From positions 1 through 12,072 of the forward strand of contig CALBHM010000272.1 in assembly GCA_937892835.1 (NCBI GenBank): 12,072 nucleotides of DNA. Direction: 5' to 3'. Each line of letters opens with the position of its first letter. Within the stretch, counting starts at the first letter, position 1. A model generated the notes under the pieces. The model worked only from the letters and a program-made list of their open reading frames with translations. It ran no database searches and was not told where the DNA came from. Position numbers and translations under genes: made by a program. The stretch comes from an uncultured Ruminococcus sp. GTDB taxonomy: Bacteria; Bacillota; Clostridia; Oscillospirales; Acutalibacteraceae. Below, piece by piece: positions 1 through 7,220 of this stretch.

Positions 1-164
1 TCTTTGCAAATCGCTTCGCTGTTATCCGTCGAACCGTCATTGACAAGGAGGACTTCGATATTATCGAAGCCGATTGTCTGCTCGGTCAGAGAAACGAGAC
101 AGCTTTCGACAAATTTTTCAACATTATAGACGGGAATGATCACCGTCGCCTTGTATTCAGGCAT
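1..164 (-). CDS. Glycosyltransferase family 2, N-terminal part (runs off left edge)
   Basis: Only the first 54 codons are in the window. They read as the start of a GT-A fold family 2 glycosyltransferase: a first beta strand followed by PVYN (residues 11-14) and the nucleotide-binding motif NDGSTD (about residues 42-47). Such enzymes transfer a sugar from a nucleotide-sugar donor on the cytoplasmic face, typically during capsule, exopolysaccharide or teichoic-acid assembly. The start ATG at 164-162 is supported by a near-perfect Shine-Dalgarno GGAGGTGA a few bases upstream (around 170-177). It overlaps the end of the preceding gene by 8 bases (ATGCCTGA), so the two are very likely translationally coupled. 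The acceptor specificity and the DxD motif lie outside the window. Family assignment is firm; the sugar and polymer are unknown. Confidence 0.85.
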   Translation of the reverse strand, partial: MPEYKATVIIPVYNVEKFVESCLVSLTEQTIGFDNIEVLLVNDGSTDNSEAICK

Positions 165-1191
165 TGAAGTCACCTCCGAGCCTGCTCTTGAAAAACTCGC
201 AGAGCTTGTCCCTCAATGCGCCGGGCTTCATGTGATAGGCCTTGAAATAGAGATAGGCAAAAATGCACTGCTTAAGAACAACCTTGCCGAACTTGCCGAA
301 ATAAAAATTGACAACGGCATCCTTGGCCTTAATCGGCATGACAACCTCAGTGTATTTCACGTTCGTACCGAGTCTGCGGAAGTCCTCAACGCTTATGTCC
401 GTTTTGAGCAGCTCGGCATCCCAGCCGTAAACCTCCTTAAACCATGCGCAAACGGCATAGTCACCCATGAACGGGAGCAAAACGGTTCTGAGCATCTCAA
501 AGCTTTCTTTCTGCTCGCATGAGCCGAAAACAGACATAACATTGCGGATATAAAAGAGCGTCACACGGTCGCTCGCCGTCTGAGAAAAAAGCCATGAATA
601 ATTCTCAAGGCTTGCGATATCCTCGGCATCTGCCGAAGCCTCGGGCAGACGGGCGATATTGAACAGACTTTCGTGAATCGCCGCAATTTCGTCATAGCGT
701 GCATAATCGGCAATCATGTTCATGATTGAGAACGCCGTGCCGCCGACGGGCATAATCTGATTTTTCTGCACCGTTTCGGCATTCATAAGGCAGCAGAAAT
801 AACCGTTCTTCGATGCAATCTCGTCGAACGAGAAATCGGCGGAGAAAAGGTTGCCGGCGGAGGAAGCTCCGTTGAACACACATGCGCCCCTCGCAAGCAT
901 TGCGGCAAAAGCGTCCGAAGCATAGGTTATTCCGACATCGGAAAAGAGAATAAAACTGCCCTCGGCGTCGGAAATCGCTTTTTTCAAAGCAACTGCCTTA
1001 TCCTGCGACGGGAATACCTTTACCTTTGCAAGAATTTCTTCGCTGAGAGAGGCAAGCTTTTCGGGGTCGATTTTGGCACAAATCAGTGCCTCGACGTCGG
1101 CACCCTGCGAAAAAACGTTATCAAGCCAGCCTGCCAGCTTGCCCTCATCGGACACCTGCGGCAGAATTACGCTTATATATGAATTATCCAT
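157..1191 (-). CDS. Divergent GT2-like protein, catalytic motifs degenerate
   Basis: This 344-residue protein keeps the outline of a family 2 glycosyltransferase: a first strand ISVILP at residues 6-11, a helix, a second strand at about 34-39, and a GT2-like stretch at 72-99 (AISDAEGSFILFSDVG followed by an SDAFAAML helix). The two acidic signatures of the family are not there. Where GT2 enzymes have DDGSTD this protein has AKID (39-42), and where they have DxD/DDD it has SDVG (84-87). The C-terminal third is basic and aromatic (about 295-335), like the membrane-associated tails of surface-polysaccharide transferases. ATG at 1191 has an AAGGGG ribosome site upstream, and the stop overlaps the start of a canonical GT2 gene by 8 bases. 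It may be a non-catalytic partner of that enzyme or an enzyme using a divergent site. Relationship to GT2 is likely; activity is uncertain. Confidence 0.7.
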   Translation of the reverse strand: MDNSYISVILPQVSDEGKLAGWLDNVFSQGADVEALICAKIDPEKLASLSEEILAKVKVFPSQDKAVALKKAISDAEGSFILFSDVGITYASDAFAAMLARGACVFNGASSAGNLFSADFSFDEIASKNGYFCCLMNAETVQKNQIMPVGGTAFSIMNMIADYARYDEIAAIHESLFNIARLPEASADAEDIASLENYSWLFSQTASDRVTLFYIRNVMSVFGSCEQKESFEMLRTVLLPFMGDYAVCAWFKEVYGWDAELLKTDISVEDFRRLGTNVKYTEVVMPIKAKDAVVNFYFGKFGKVVLKQCIFAYLYFKAYHMKPGALRDKLCEFFKSRLGGDFNA

Positions 1192-1240
1192 TTAAAAATC
1201 CCCTTGCATGAAATAATAATCAATAAATTATGTAAAAAAT

Positions 1241-1249
1241 ATTTTATCA
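1241..1249 (-). promoter_or_regulatory. Candidate extended -10 promoter for the glycosyltransferase pair
   Basis: On the minus strand these bases read TGATAAAAT, an extended -10 (TG-n-TAAAAT), about 50 bases upstream of the ATG at 1191. No good -35 hexamer lies 16-18 bases further upstream. The flanking DNA is very AT-rich, so a chance match is quite possible. The gene pair needs some promoter here unless the operon from the right reads through the tRNA. Confidence 0.3.
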
Positions 1250-1337
1250 TAAACGGCCAAAAAAATCCACATTTCACATTCAAAAAGACTGCCCTCGATA
1301 AGAAAAATTTATCCCCTTTTTATGTTGAAAATTATAC

Positions 1338-1366
1338 TTGACAATCCGGCATTATTATGATAATAT
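1338..1366 (+). promoter_or_regulatory. Strong sigma-A-type promoter for tRNA-Thr
   Basis: A perfect -35 TTGACA (1338-1343), a 17-base spacer and a -10 TAATAT (1361-1366) preceded by TG at 1358-1359 make an extended, near-consensus promoter. Transcription would begin near 1373, about ten bases before the mature tRNA 5' end, leaving a short leader for RNase P. Confidence 0.9.
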
Positions 1367-1383
1367 AATATGCGTTGTGACGT

Positions 1384-1459
1384 GCTGCTATGGCTCAGGT
1401 GGTAGAGCACATCCTTGGTAAGGATGAGGTCACCGGTTCGAGTCCGGTTAGCAGCTCCA
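1384..1459 (+). tRNA. tRNA-Thr, anticodon GGT
   Basis: A full cloverleaf can be folded by eye: acceptor stem GCTGCTA/TAGCAGC (1384-1390 with 1449-1455), D arm GCTC/GAGC, anticodon stem CATCC/GGATG with loop TTGGTAA, T arm ACCGG/CCGGT with loop TTCGAGT, discriminator T at 1456 and an encoded CCA at 1457-1459. The anticodon GGT at 1417-1419 decodes ACC and ACT threonine codons. G1-C72, C2-G71 and the G34-G35-U36 anticodon agree with known bacterial threonyl-tRNA synthetase identity elements. It is the only plus-strand gene, has its own promoter and terminator, and points towards the end of the minus-strand operon. Confidence 0.97.
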
Positions 1460-1500
1460 AGCCCCGAGAACTTTCGAGTTCCCGGGGCTTATTTTTATTT
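1459..1500 (+). terminator. Intrinsic terminator of the tRNA-Thr gene
   Basis: A 14-pair stem (AAGCCCCGAGAACT with AGTTCCCGGGGCTT, one A-C mismatch) closed by a TTCG tetraloop at 1459-1490 is followed by ATTTTTATTT. The stem begins on the last base of the CCA. The T-rich tail is on the plus strand only, so it should stop tRNA transcription; read from the other side it offers no U-tract for the operon that ends at 1495. Confidence 0.93.
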
Positions 1501-2622
1501 ACTGTGTTTATTTTTATTGTAGCCGCTTTCGACCTTTGAAAGGATTGTGTGCTTTCTTCCCTTTGCGGTTTCGTAGGCGGTCAGCTCATAATAAATGCTT
1601 TTGTCGGGGTCGTTTTTACATTCTTCAATTGTTTTATTCATGACCTCGGCACATTTATTCCACTGCTCAACCGTTTCGGCGGTATGGGCAGTTTTCACAT
1701 CATAATTATCACAAATATATTTGCCGAAAAATGCCGTGAATTTTTCCATGCCATAGATATTAAGATGCTCGAAATTATAGAAATCGTTCTGCGGGTCAAG
1801 TCCTATTAAGTCATACGCATTTTCAAAATCCACGAAGCTGTAGCCGTAGCTTTCGATAAGCTTTTTAATCTCCGCCGATGCTTCCGAGTTTCCGTTTTTT
1901 AAGCAATGCGGCGCACGGAAGAACAGTACGTTTTCAAGTCCGCTTTCACGGCAGTATTCCAAAAGCTCGCTCATATATTCTTTCGACTTTGGTGTAAAGC
2001 AAATGTTCTTTTTCTTTATCACGCTGTTTTTTCTTTGCAATGCCGTATTCGCAAAAGCCTTTGAATAGCTTATTCCCTCGGCATTGAGACAGATTCGGCT
2101 GACGGCATTTCTTGAGCAAATCAGCGGTTCACGCCAATTTGAATGATACTTATAAAACGGCAGATAATACTCCGCCCATTCCTTATTCGGGATATTCTCT
2201 TCAAGATACGCCCTGCCGTCGGAATCAACGCCGACCGTATCAAACCATGCATGAACCGGTCTGCGATGAGTGAGATATTTTTCGCTGTGCAAAAAACCGT
2301 TGATTTCAAACACAACGAGCTTAGGCGACTGCGTTTTCAATGCCTTTTGAGTAACATTCTTATAGAGCGAACCCGGCATTGCGGCAAAGCTGAAATCGTA
2401 GCTTGTAAAGCCGTATTTTTCCCAAGCGAGTGGCGAATTGAAACCGGTATAAACCTCGCTTGCGCCGATGAGCAAAACATCGACGGTGTTTCTCGGTTCT
2501 TTGAAATATCCTCTTATATGTATGCCGTCCTTGTCGCTGTTGGTGCTAAAATAAAAATTCGAGCCAAGCATCACAGTCGAAGCGATAAGAACAAAGCAAA
2601 TAAATCTGATTAGTTTTTTCAT
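1495..2622 (-). CDS. SGNH-hydrolase-like membrane-anchored protein 1 (DltD/AlgJ-type role)
   Basis: The 375-residue protein starts with a signal anchor (basic MKKLIR then a hydrophobic stretch to about residue 21), so the rest should face outside the membrane. An SGNH-type fold is suggested by strand DVLLIGASE (48-56, nucleophile Ser55), a later VVFEIN block (103-108) and a C-terminal EHLN motif (His286). The Asp that usually stands three residues before this His is Asn283, so the triad may be incomplete or shifted. Proteins of this kind work with MBOAT transferases (DltD with DltB, AlgJ/AlgX with AlgI) to move acyl groups onto extracellular polymers. It follows MBOAT-1 by 11 bases, and its Shine-Dalgarno overlaps that gene's TGA, so the two are coupled. 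Last gene of the operon. The exact substrate is unknown. Confidence 0.8.
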   Translation of the reverse strand: MKKLIRFICFVLIASTVMLGSNFYFSTNSDKDGIHIRGYFKEPRNTVDVLLIGASEVYTGFNSPLAWEKYGFTSYDFSFAAMPGSLYKNVTQKALKTQSPKLVVFEINGFLHSEKYLTHRRPVHAWFDTVGVDSDGRAYLEENIPNKEWAEYYLPFYKYHSNWREPLICSRNAVSRICLNAEGISYSKAFANTALQRKNSVIKKKNICFTPKSKEYMSELLEYCRESGLENVLFFRAPHCLKNGNSEASAEIKKLIESYGYSFVDFENAYDLIGLDPQNDFYNFEHLNIYGMEKFTAFFGKYICDNYDVKTAHTAETVEQWNKCAEVMNKTIEECKNDPDKSIYYELTAYETAKGRKHTILSKVESGYNKNKHSK

Positions 2623-2633
2623 TTTTCAATTCC

Positions 2634-4241
2634 TCAAAACTGCATGTATACAAAGTCTGCCGGAGTTGTACCCGGTCCGTAATAGCCGAACAATGCAATA
2701 ACAACTATCATTAAAATATAAAGAACCCACTGCAACGCCAAACTCTTTTCGCAAAGCAAATTGCGAACGGAGTTTTTCTTCTTTTCCTGCACAAGTGAGA
2801 TTACAAAAATCACAAGACAGCCGACAAAAATTATCAGGTAATCGAACACATCAATCTTGCTTTTTGCGAGGCATACAAAGGAGGCGAGGTCGCTTATATG
2901 AAAATCGGCAACGGAACGCCAAATCATACTCATTGCGTCTCTGAATCCTCTTGCGATATCGAAATAATATCCGATGAGCACAACAATGAACGTTCTCACC
3001 ATGCAAAAAACGGAATAGAAAAAGTTTTCACGCCTGATGTGCAGCTTTTCGTTGAGCTTATCCGTCAGCGGCTTCATCAGACTTGAAATCATAATCACAA
3101 GTCCGTTCCATAAGCCGAAAGCGACATATTTTGCTTCCGCTCCGTGCCATATGCCGATAACAATAAATGTTATGAGCGAGGCCAACGCGGTCGGGAAGAC
3201 CTTGCCGAAATATTTCATGCCGTGCTTTTTCATGCTCTTTGACATTTTGAGAAACGGCTTTGAAATCGAAATCGGATAGAAAAGGTAATTCCTAAGCCAG
3301 TCGCCGAGGCTGACATGCCATCTGTGCCAATACTCGGTGAGGTTTTTCGAGAAATACGGACGTTTAAAATTCTCCGCCATTGTTATACCCATTATCTCGG
3401 CGATACCACGGCAGATATCAATTCCGCCGGAGAAGTCGGCATAGAGCTGAGCGGCGTACAATATAACAGTAAAAAGAATGTATGTACCCGAAAATGCGCC
3501 GCTGTCTGCGGTCACGAGCTTAATCACCTTAACAGCTCTGTCGGCAATCAGGAGCTTTTTGAAAATGCCCCAAAGAATCAGCAATCCGCCGCTTTTAAAG
3601 CGGTCATAGCTGAACTTTCTCGGCTCATAAAGCTGATGCGCAAGGTCGGAATAAATTCCGATAGGACCTTGAACAATCTGCGGAAAAAACGAGACAAAAA
3701 GAGCAAGCTTCCCGAAATTTTTCTCGGCATTGACCTTGCCTCTGTAGACGTCGATAACATAGCCCATGCTCTGGAATGTGTAAAACGAAATTCCGAGCGG
3801 AACAATGAAGCTGAAGCTCGGCTCGGTGTAATTTATTCCGACCGCCCCGAGCAGAGAGTGAACAGAATCGGCGCAGAAGCCGAAATATTTTAAGAAAGCC
3901 AGTATGCCGAAGTTGAAAACCAAAACGACGGCAAGAATCAGCCGCTTTTTTCTCTGCGTTTTCGCTTTGAATTCTTTCTTGCTTTCCTTTGTCAGGCTCT
4001 CTTTATTTTGAAGCAAAAACTGTTTGCTTTTTTCCGCCGTATGTTCAAGAATCCGTGCGCCGAAATATGTTGTTACGGTTGTGACAAGCACATAAAAAAC
4101 ATACTTGTTGCAGTTGAGAATATAGTAAGCATAGCTTGCGGCAAGCAAGATTGTCCATTGATATTTTTTCACGGGGAAAAGATAATAAATCAAAATCGCC
4201 GCCGCAGCAAACGCAAAAAACTCTATTGAAATAATTCCCAT
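2634..4241 (-). CDS. MBOAT-family membrane O-acyltransferase 1 (DltB/AlgI-like)
   Basis: A polytopic membrane protein of 535 residues, close to the usual AlgI/DltB size. It shows the family hallmarks in order: a hydrophobic N-terminus, the PLGISFYTFQSMGYVIDVYRG block (148-168), FFPQIVQGPI (185-194), QLYADFSG (265-272), NFKRPYFSKNLTEYWHRWH (291-309) with SLGDWLRNYLFYP (311-323), and GIWHG (363-367) with the invariant His366. MBOAT enzymes take an acyl or aminoacyl group from a cytoplasmic thioester carrier and hand it through the membrane to an extracellular acceptor. The C-terminus FVYMQF matches the aromatic tails of this family. ATG at 4241 has a GAGG site, 15 bases after the decarboxylase stop; SGNH-1 follows immediately. 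A lysine-rich cytoplasmic loop lies at about 72-100. Family certain; acyl donor inferred from the neighbouring carrier protein. Confidence 0.93.
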   Translation of the reverse strand: MGIISIEFFAFAAAAILIYYLFPVKKYQWTILLAASYAYYILNCNKYVFYVLVTTVTTYFGARILEHTAEKSKQFLLQNKESLTKESKKEFKAKTQRKKRLILAVVLVFNFGILAFLKYFGFCADSVHSLLGAVGINYTEPSFSFIVPLGISFYTFQSMGYVIDVYRGKVNAEKNFGKLALFVSFFPQIVQGPIGIYSDLAHQLYEPRKFSYDRFKSGGLLILWGIFKKLLIADRAVKVIKLVTADSGAFSGTYILFTVILYAAQLYADFSGGIDICRGIAEIMGITMAENFKRPYFSKNLTEYWHRWHVSLGDWLRNYLFYPISISKPFLKMSKSMKKHGMKYFGKVFPTALASLITFIVIGIWHGAEAKYVAFGLWNGLVIMISSLMKPLTDKLNEKLHIRRENFFYSVFCMVRTFIVVLIGYYFDIARGFRDAMSMIWRSVADFHISDLASFVCLAKSKIDVFDYLIIFVGCLVIFVISLVQEKKKNSVRNLLCEKSLALQWVLYILMIVVIALFGYYGPGTTPADFVYMQF

Positions 4242-4256
4242 TTAATTTCCTCATTT

Positions 4257-5417
4257 TTAACAGTTCAGATCAAATGTTTCATAAAAATCACGGACAAGCT
4301 TTAAGCCGTCCTTTTCAGAAAAGAGCATAACCCTCGGCATTGTGCGTGAAAGGAACAGAACAGTTCCCTCGGTTATCGTGTATGCGCCGCACCTGCCGAA
4401 AGCCAAAACGTCACCGATTTTAAGCTCGGGCAGCTCGACCTTGCGTACAAGCAAGTCGGCGGTTGTGCAAAGACTTCCGCACAGGGTATAGCTGTGCTCA
4501 TAAGTCTTGTCACTGCCGAGAAGAGTAATCGGCGGCACCTGCATGGCCATGGTCTGTCCGTAATATTTCAGATGGTTTATTCCGCCGTCGCAGATGACGT
4601 AATTCGTGCCGAGATTGTTTTTGATATCGGCAACGGAGGTGAGATAGGTTCCGCATGAGGACGCAAGAAATCTGCCCATCTCAACGGTGAGCGGATATTT
4701 TTTTGCAAAGCTTTTCAAAAGCTCGGCTGTATACCGAAGCGTTTCGTTATCCTTTTCATCATAGGGCGGAACGAAATAATCCGCTGCCGCACCCGGGCCG
4801 TATTCAACGTGCTTCGGCACATAACCGCAAACCGATTCAAGGCGTTCGATGAACTCCTCAAATTTGCGAATATCCTTTTCGATAACGGCTGCATTTTTCT
4901 TCTGCGTGCCGGAGTAATAATGAAGTCCGATAAAATCAATCGCTTCATATTTCTCCTTGTTCGAGATTATATCGATAATTTTCTCGGGATCAATGCCGAA
5001 CTGGTTTCCGCTTGTCAGACGAAGAATCACTTCCGCTCTTTTGCCCTTTTCAAGGCAGACACGGTTAATCAATTCAACATGCAGCCGGCTCTCGGCGGTC
5101 AAAATTCCTGCGCCGTAATCGACGGCACGGGAGATATCGTCTGCACCCTTGTTGACGCCGGAATAAATAATCGTCTCGGGCTTGACATTCAGCCTTTGAC
5201 AGATTGTCAGCTCACCCGGGCTGCAAACCTCGACCCTGCTCACGGACTTCGGAAGCGCATGGAGCAGAAACGGATTCGCCTTTATCGAGAAGCAAAGCGG
5301 AATGTCGCCGAGCGCGGATTTTATCGAATCGGCTTGGCGTGCGAACTCGTCCGTATCAAAGACGAAGCTCGGCGTGCCGAAATTCTCCGCCGCTTGCAAA
5401 AGTATTTCGTTCTTCAT
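4257..5417 (-). CDS. PLP-dependent decarboxylase, fold type III (LysA/BtrK-like)
   Basis: 386 residues with the alanine-racemase-type barrel and C-terminal domain of the Orn/DAP/Arg decarboxylase-2 family. Visible motifs: Schiff-base Lys46 in FSIKANPF (43-50), FGID (140-143), HYYSGTQ (166-172, usually HxHxGSQ), EYGPG phosphate loop (205-209), EMGRF (246-250), CGSLCTTAD (313-321) and GRCGAY (341-346). In true diaminopimelate decarboxylases the Cys loop reads CESxD and the Glu contacts the distal end of the substrate; here it is CTTAD, so lysine biosynthesis is unlikely. It starts one base after the stop of the carrier protein gene (TAATATG) and is surely co-translated with it. BtrK and VinO are homologous decarboxylases that act on aminoacyl-carrier thioesters, and I infer a similar role. 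Racemase activity is an alternative. Confidence 0.88.
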   Translation of the reverse strand: MKNEILLQAAENFGTPSFVFDTDEFARQADSIKSALGDIPLCFSIKANPFLLHALPKSVSRVEVCSPGELTICQRLNVKPETIIYSGVNKGADDISRAVDYGAGILTAESRLHVELINRVCLEKGKRAEVILRLTSGNQFGIDPEKIIDIISNKEKYEAIDFIGLHYYSGTQKKNAAVIEKDIRKFEEFIERLESVCGYVPKHVEYGPGAAADYFVPPYDEKDNETLRYTAELLKSFAKKYPLTVEMGRFLASSCGTYLTSVADIKNNLGTNYVICDGGINHLKYYGQTMAMQVPPITLLGSDKTYEHSYTLCGSLCTTADLLVRKVELPELKIGDVLAFGRCGAYTITEGTVLFLSRTMPRVMLFSEKDGLKLVRDFYETFDLNC

Positions 5418-5418
5418 A

Positions 5419-5649
5419 TTATTCGTCCTGAAGCTTTTCGATAAGCTCCATCATTCCCTCTATCGAATTGAAATTGTCGGGAACAAGATCCTCAACGTGA
5501 AGCTCAATATCAAAAGCGTCGCTAAGCTCGCCGACGAGTGCAACAATATCAAACGACTCCAAAATTCCGTCCGTTATGAGCTGCTTTTCATTCTCAAAAT
5601 CGACGTCGGGTCTGAGCTCCTCGAGTATTTCCATAAGTTCTTCTTTCAT
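5419..5649 (-). CDS. Acyl/aminoacyl carrier protein (DltC-like)
   Basis: An acidic 76-residue protein, the normal length for a stand-alone carrier protein. The 4'-phosphopantetheine site is the Ser32 in DGILESFDIV (27-36), which resembles the LDSF motif of DltC more than the DSL motif of fatty-acid ACPs. It would carry the product of the upstream ligase as a thioester and present it to the decarboxylase and then to an MBOAT protein. It begins 15 bases after the ligase stop with a GGAGG ribosome site and ends one base before the decarboxylase ATG. No phosphopantetheinyl transferase is encoded in the window, so a housekeeping one must serve it. Confidence 0.92.
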   Translation of the reverse strand: MKEELMEILEELRPDVDFENEKQLITDGILESFDIVALVGELSDAFDIELHVEDLVPDNFNSIEGMMELIEKLQDE

Positions 5650-5664
5650 TGTATTTTCCTCCGA

Positions 5665-7173
5665 TTATTTTGCTAAATTTTTTAATGTATTCATATCAAT
5701 TTTGCTGTTCGGCAATCTTGGTATTTCCTCAAGATTTTTGATTTTTCTCGGCACCATGAAGCCGGGAAGATATTTTCTGAGTTCAACGGCGATTTCTTTC
5801 ATCGTCGCTGTTCCCGTGTAGAAAAGCCATATGGTTTCTTTCTCTTTATTGTAAACGACGGAGCATTCCCTCACGCCGTCCACTCTGCCAGCGGCAAGCT
5901 CGACCTCGTCCAGCTCGACACGGTGACCGAGGTGCTTGATCTGCCTGTCCATTCTGCCGTGGAATTCAAGCACGCCGTCCTCTCGCATAACGCCGATATC
6001 GCCGGTTTTGTAGATAAGCTCGTTATATGCCCTGTTGAGCGGATTCTGAATAAAGGAAGCTGCGGTTCTTTCCGGATCGTTGTAATAGCCGAGTGCAAGT
6101 ATCGGACCGCTGACGCAAATCTCGCCCTCTGCACCCTGCTTTGTCGCTGTGCCGTCATCATTGAGGAGAAAGACACGGTAATTTTTATATGGCAAGCCTA
6201 TCGGCAGAACCGTATCGTCCTCCGCCTTTTCCGTCACGACATGGTAAGTGCACGAGGCGGTCGCCTCCGTCGGGCCGTATTGGTTGACAAAAAGCGTATC
6301 GGGCAGATTCTCCTGCCACTGCTTAAGGCATTTTCCAGGCATGACCGAGCCTGAAAAGCAGACCTTTTTGAGATATTCGGGTCTGCCGTGCTCGAAAGCT
6401 CCGAGCGAAACGGGAACGGTCAGTGCGGAAACGCTCCAGCCGACCGACGTAATCCTTTTCTCATTCATGAAGTCGAAAAGCTTTGCCGGTGAGGAGAAGC
6501 ACATTTTGGGAATGATCACCGTTGACGAGCCGCACAAAAGAGGAATATAAATATCCCTGATTGCGGCGATATAATCAAGCGGCGACTGATTGCCGAGAAT
6601 GTCCGTGTCGTCGATTTTCATGACCGAGGTATAGGCCTCGATGTAGCACATCAGCGAATGATGCGACGTCATTACGCCCTTGGGATTGCCTGTTGAGCCT
6701 GAGGTAAAGATAATATAAAGAGGATCGTTTTCATTCGAGAAGCGGCGGATTTTTTTGAGCCTTTCACCGTCCGCTTCGTGCTTGATTGCGTCCTCAAGCA
6801 GTACGATTTTTTCATCGTCAAAGCCGAGCCCTTTTACAAAGTCACGGTTCTCGCCGTCCGTCAGAATAAGCGACGGCGAAAGCGTTTCCATAATTCTTTC
6901 TATTCTCGCCCTCGGCAGCTTGCTGTCAATCGGAGCATAGCTGCATCCGCTGTAAACAACGCCGTGAAAAGCGGCGACGGTCATAACATTTCTTCCGGAG
7001 AAAACAGCTATCGGATTTTTGTCCGCTCCCCTCTCGAGAAGTGCCGAGCCGATGCTCTGCGCCAAGCTTTTCACCTGTGAAAAAGTCAGGGAGCTTTCTT
7101 CATCGGAATAAGCAATTTTTTCATTATATTTTTCGGCAGATTTTTCAAGCCATTCAAGAACATTTATTTCCAT
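5665..7173 (-). CDS. AMP-forming amino-acid:carrier-protein ligase (DltA/NRPS A-domain-like)
   Basis: 502 residues, the size of DltA. The adenylate-forming core motifs are present: A3 FTSGSTGNPKG (156-166), A5 NQYGPTEAT (297-305), A7 YKTGD (388-392), A8 GRMDRQIKHLGHRVE (406-420) and the A10 lysine in LPNSKID (Lys491). Asp200 in SPLDY sits where NRPS A domains and DltA place the Asp that binds the substrate alpha-amino group, so an amino acid is the likely substrate. The selectivity region around FSGSVMP (273-279) differs from the DltA pattern that includes a Cys, so D-alanine should not be assumed. It would form an aminoacyl adenylate and load the next-door carrier protein. ATG at 7173 has an AGAGGT site. 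It follows SGNH-2 by 47 bases, in which I see no promoter or terminator. Confidence 0.92.
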   Translation of the reverse strand: MEINVLEWLEKSAEKYNEKIAYSDEESSLTFSQVKSLAQSIGSALLERGADKNPIAVFSGRNVMTVAAFHGVVYSGCSYAPIDSKLPRARIERIMETLSPSLILTDGENRDFVKGLGFDDEKIVLLEDAIKHEADGERLKKIRRFSNENDPLYIIFTSGSTGNPKGVMTSHHSLMCYIEAYTSVMKIDDTDILGNQSPLDYIAAIRDIYIPLLCGSSTVIIPKMCFSSPAKLFDFMNEKRITSVGWSVSALTVPVSLGAFEHGRPEYLKKVCFSGSVMPGKCLKQWQENLPDTLFVNQYGPTEATASCTYHVVTEKAEDDTVLPIGLPYKNYRVFLLNDDGTATKQGAEGEICVSGPILALGYYNDPERTAASFIQNPLNRAYNELIYKTGDIGVMREDGVLEFHGRMDRQIKHLGHRVELDEVELAAGRVDGVRECSVVYNKEKETIWLFYTGTATMKEIAVELRKYLPGFMVPRKIKNLEEIPRLPNSKIDMNTLKNLAK

Positions 7174-7220
7174 AATTTCTACCTCTTATACAACACGTTT
7201 GAGCTTTATAATTTATTGCA

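Noticed and set aside
136..522. Plus-strand 128-codon open frame opposite the GT2-like gene
   Set aside because: It is antisense to a well-supported coding frame, lacks a ribosome site and shows no recognisable motif; shadow of minus-strand codon bias.
1430..1459. tRNA 3' end as an integration (att) site for a mobile island
   Set aside because: No repeat of the tRNA 3' end was seen elsewhere in the window, and no integrase or other mobility gene is present.
4257..5417. Annotation as diaminopimelate decarboxylase (lysA) for lysine synthesis
   Set aside because: The CESxD substrate loop is CTTAD, the HxHxGSQ motif is HYYSGTQ, and the gene is embedded in a carrier-protein operon.
4809..5444. 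Plus-strand 211-codon open frame opposite the decarboxylase
   Set aside because: The opposite strand carries all the PLP decarboxylase motifs; this frame is a shadow.
5665..7173. Straight annotation as dltA, D-alanine:carrier ligase
   Set aside because: The fold and length fit, but the selectivity region differs from DltA and the neighbouring decarboxylase implies another substrate; the gene symbol was left empty.
7174..7220. TATAAG in the 47-base gap before the ligase as an internal promoter
   Set aside because: It lies against the ribosome site and has no -35 at the right distance; the gap looks like ordinary operon spacing.
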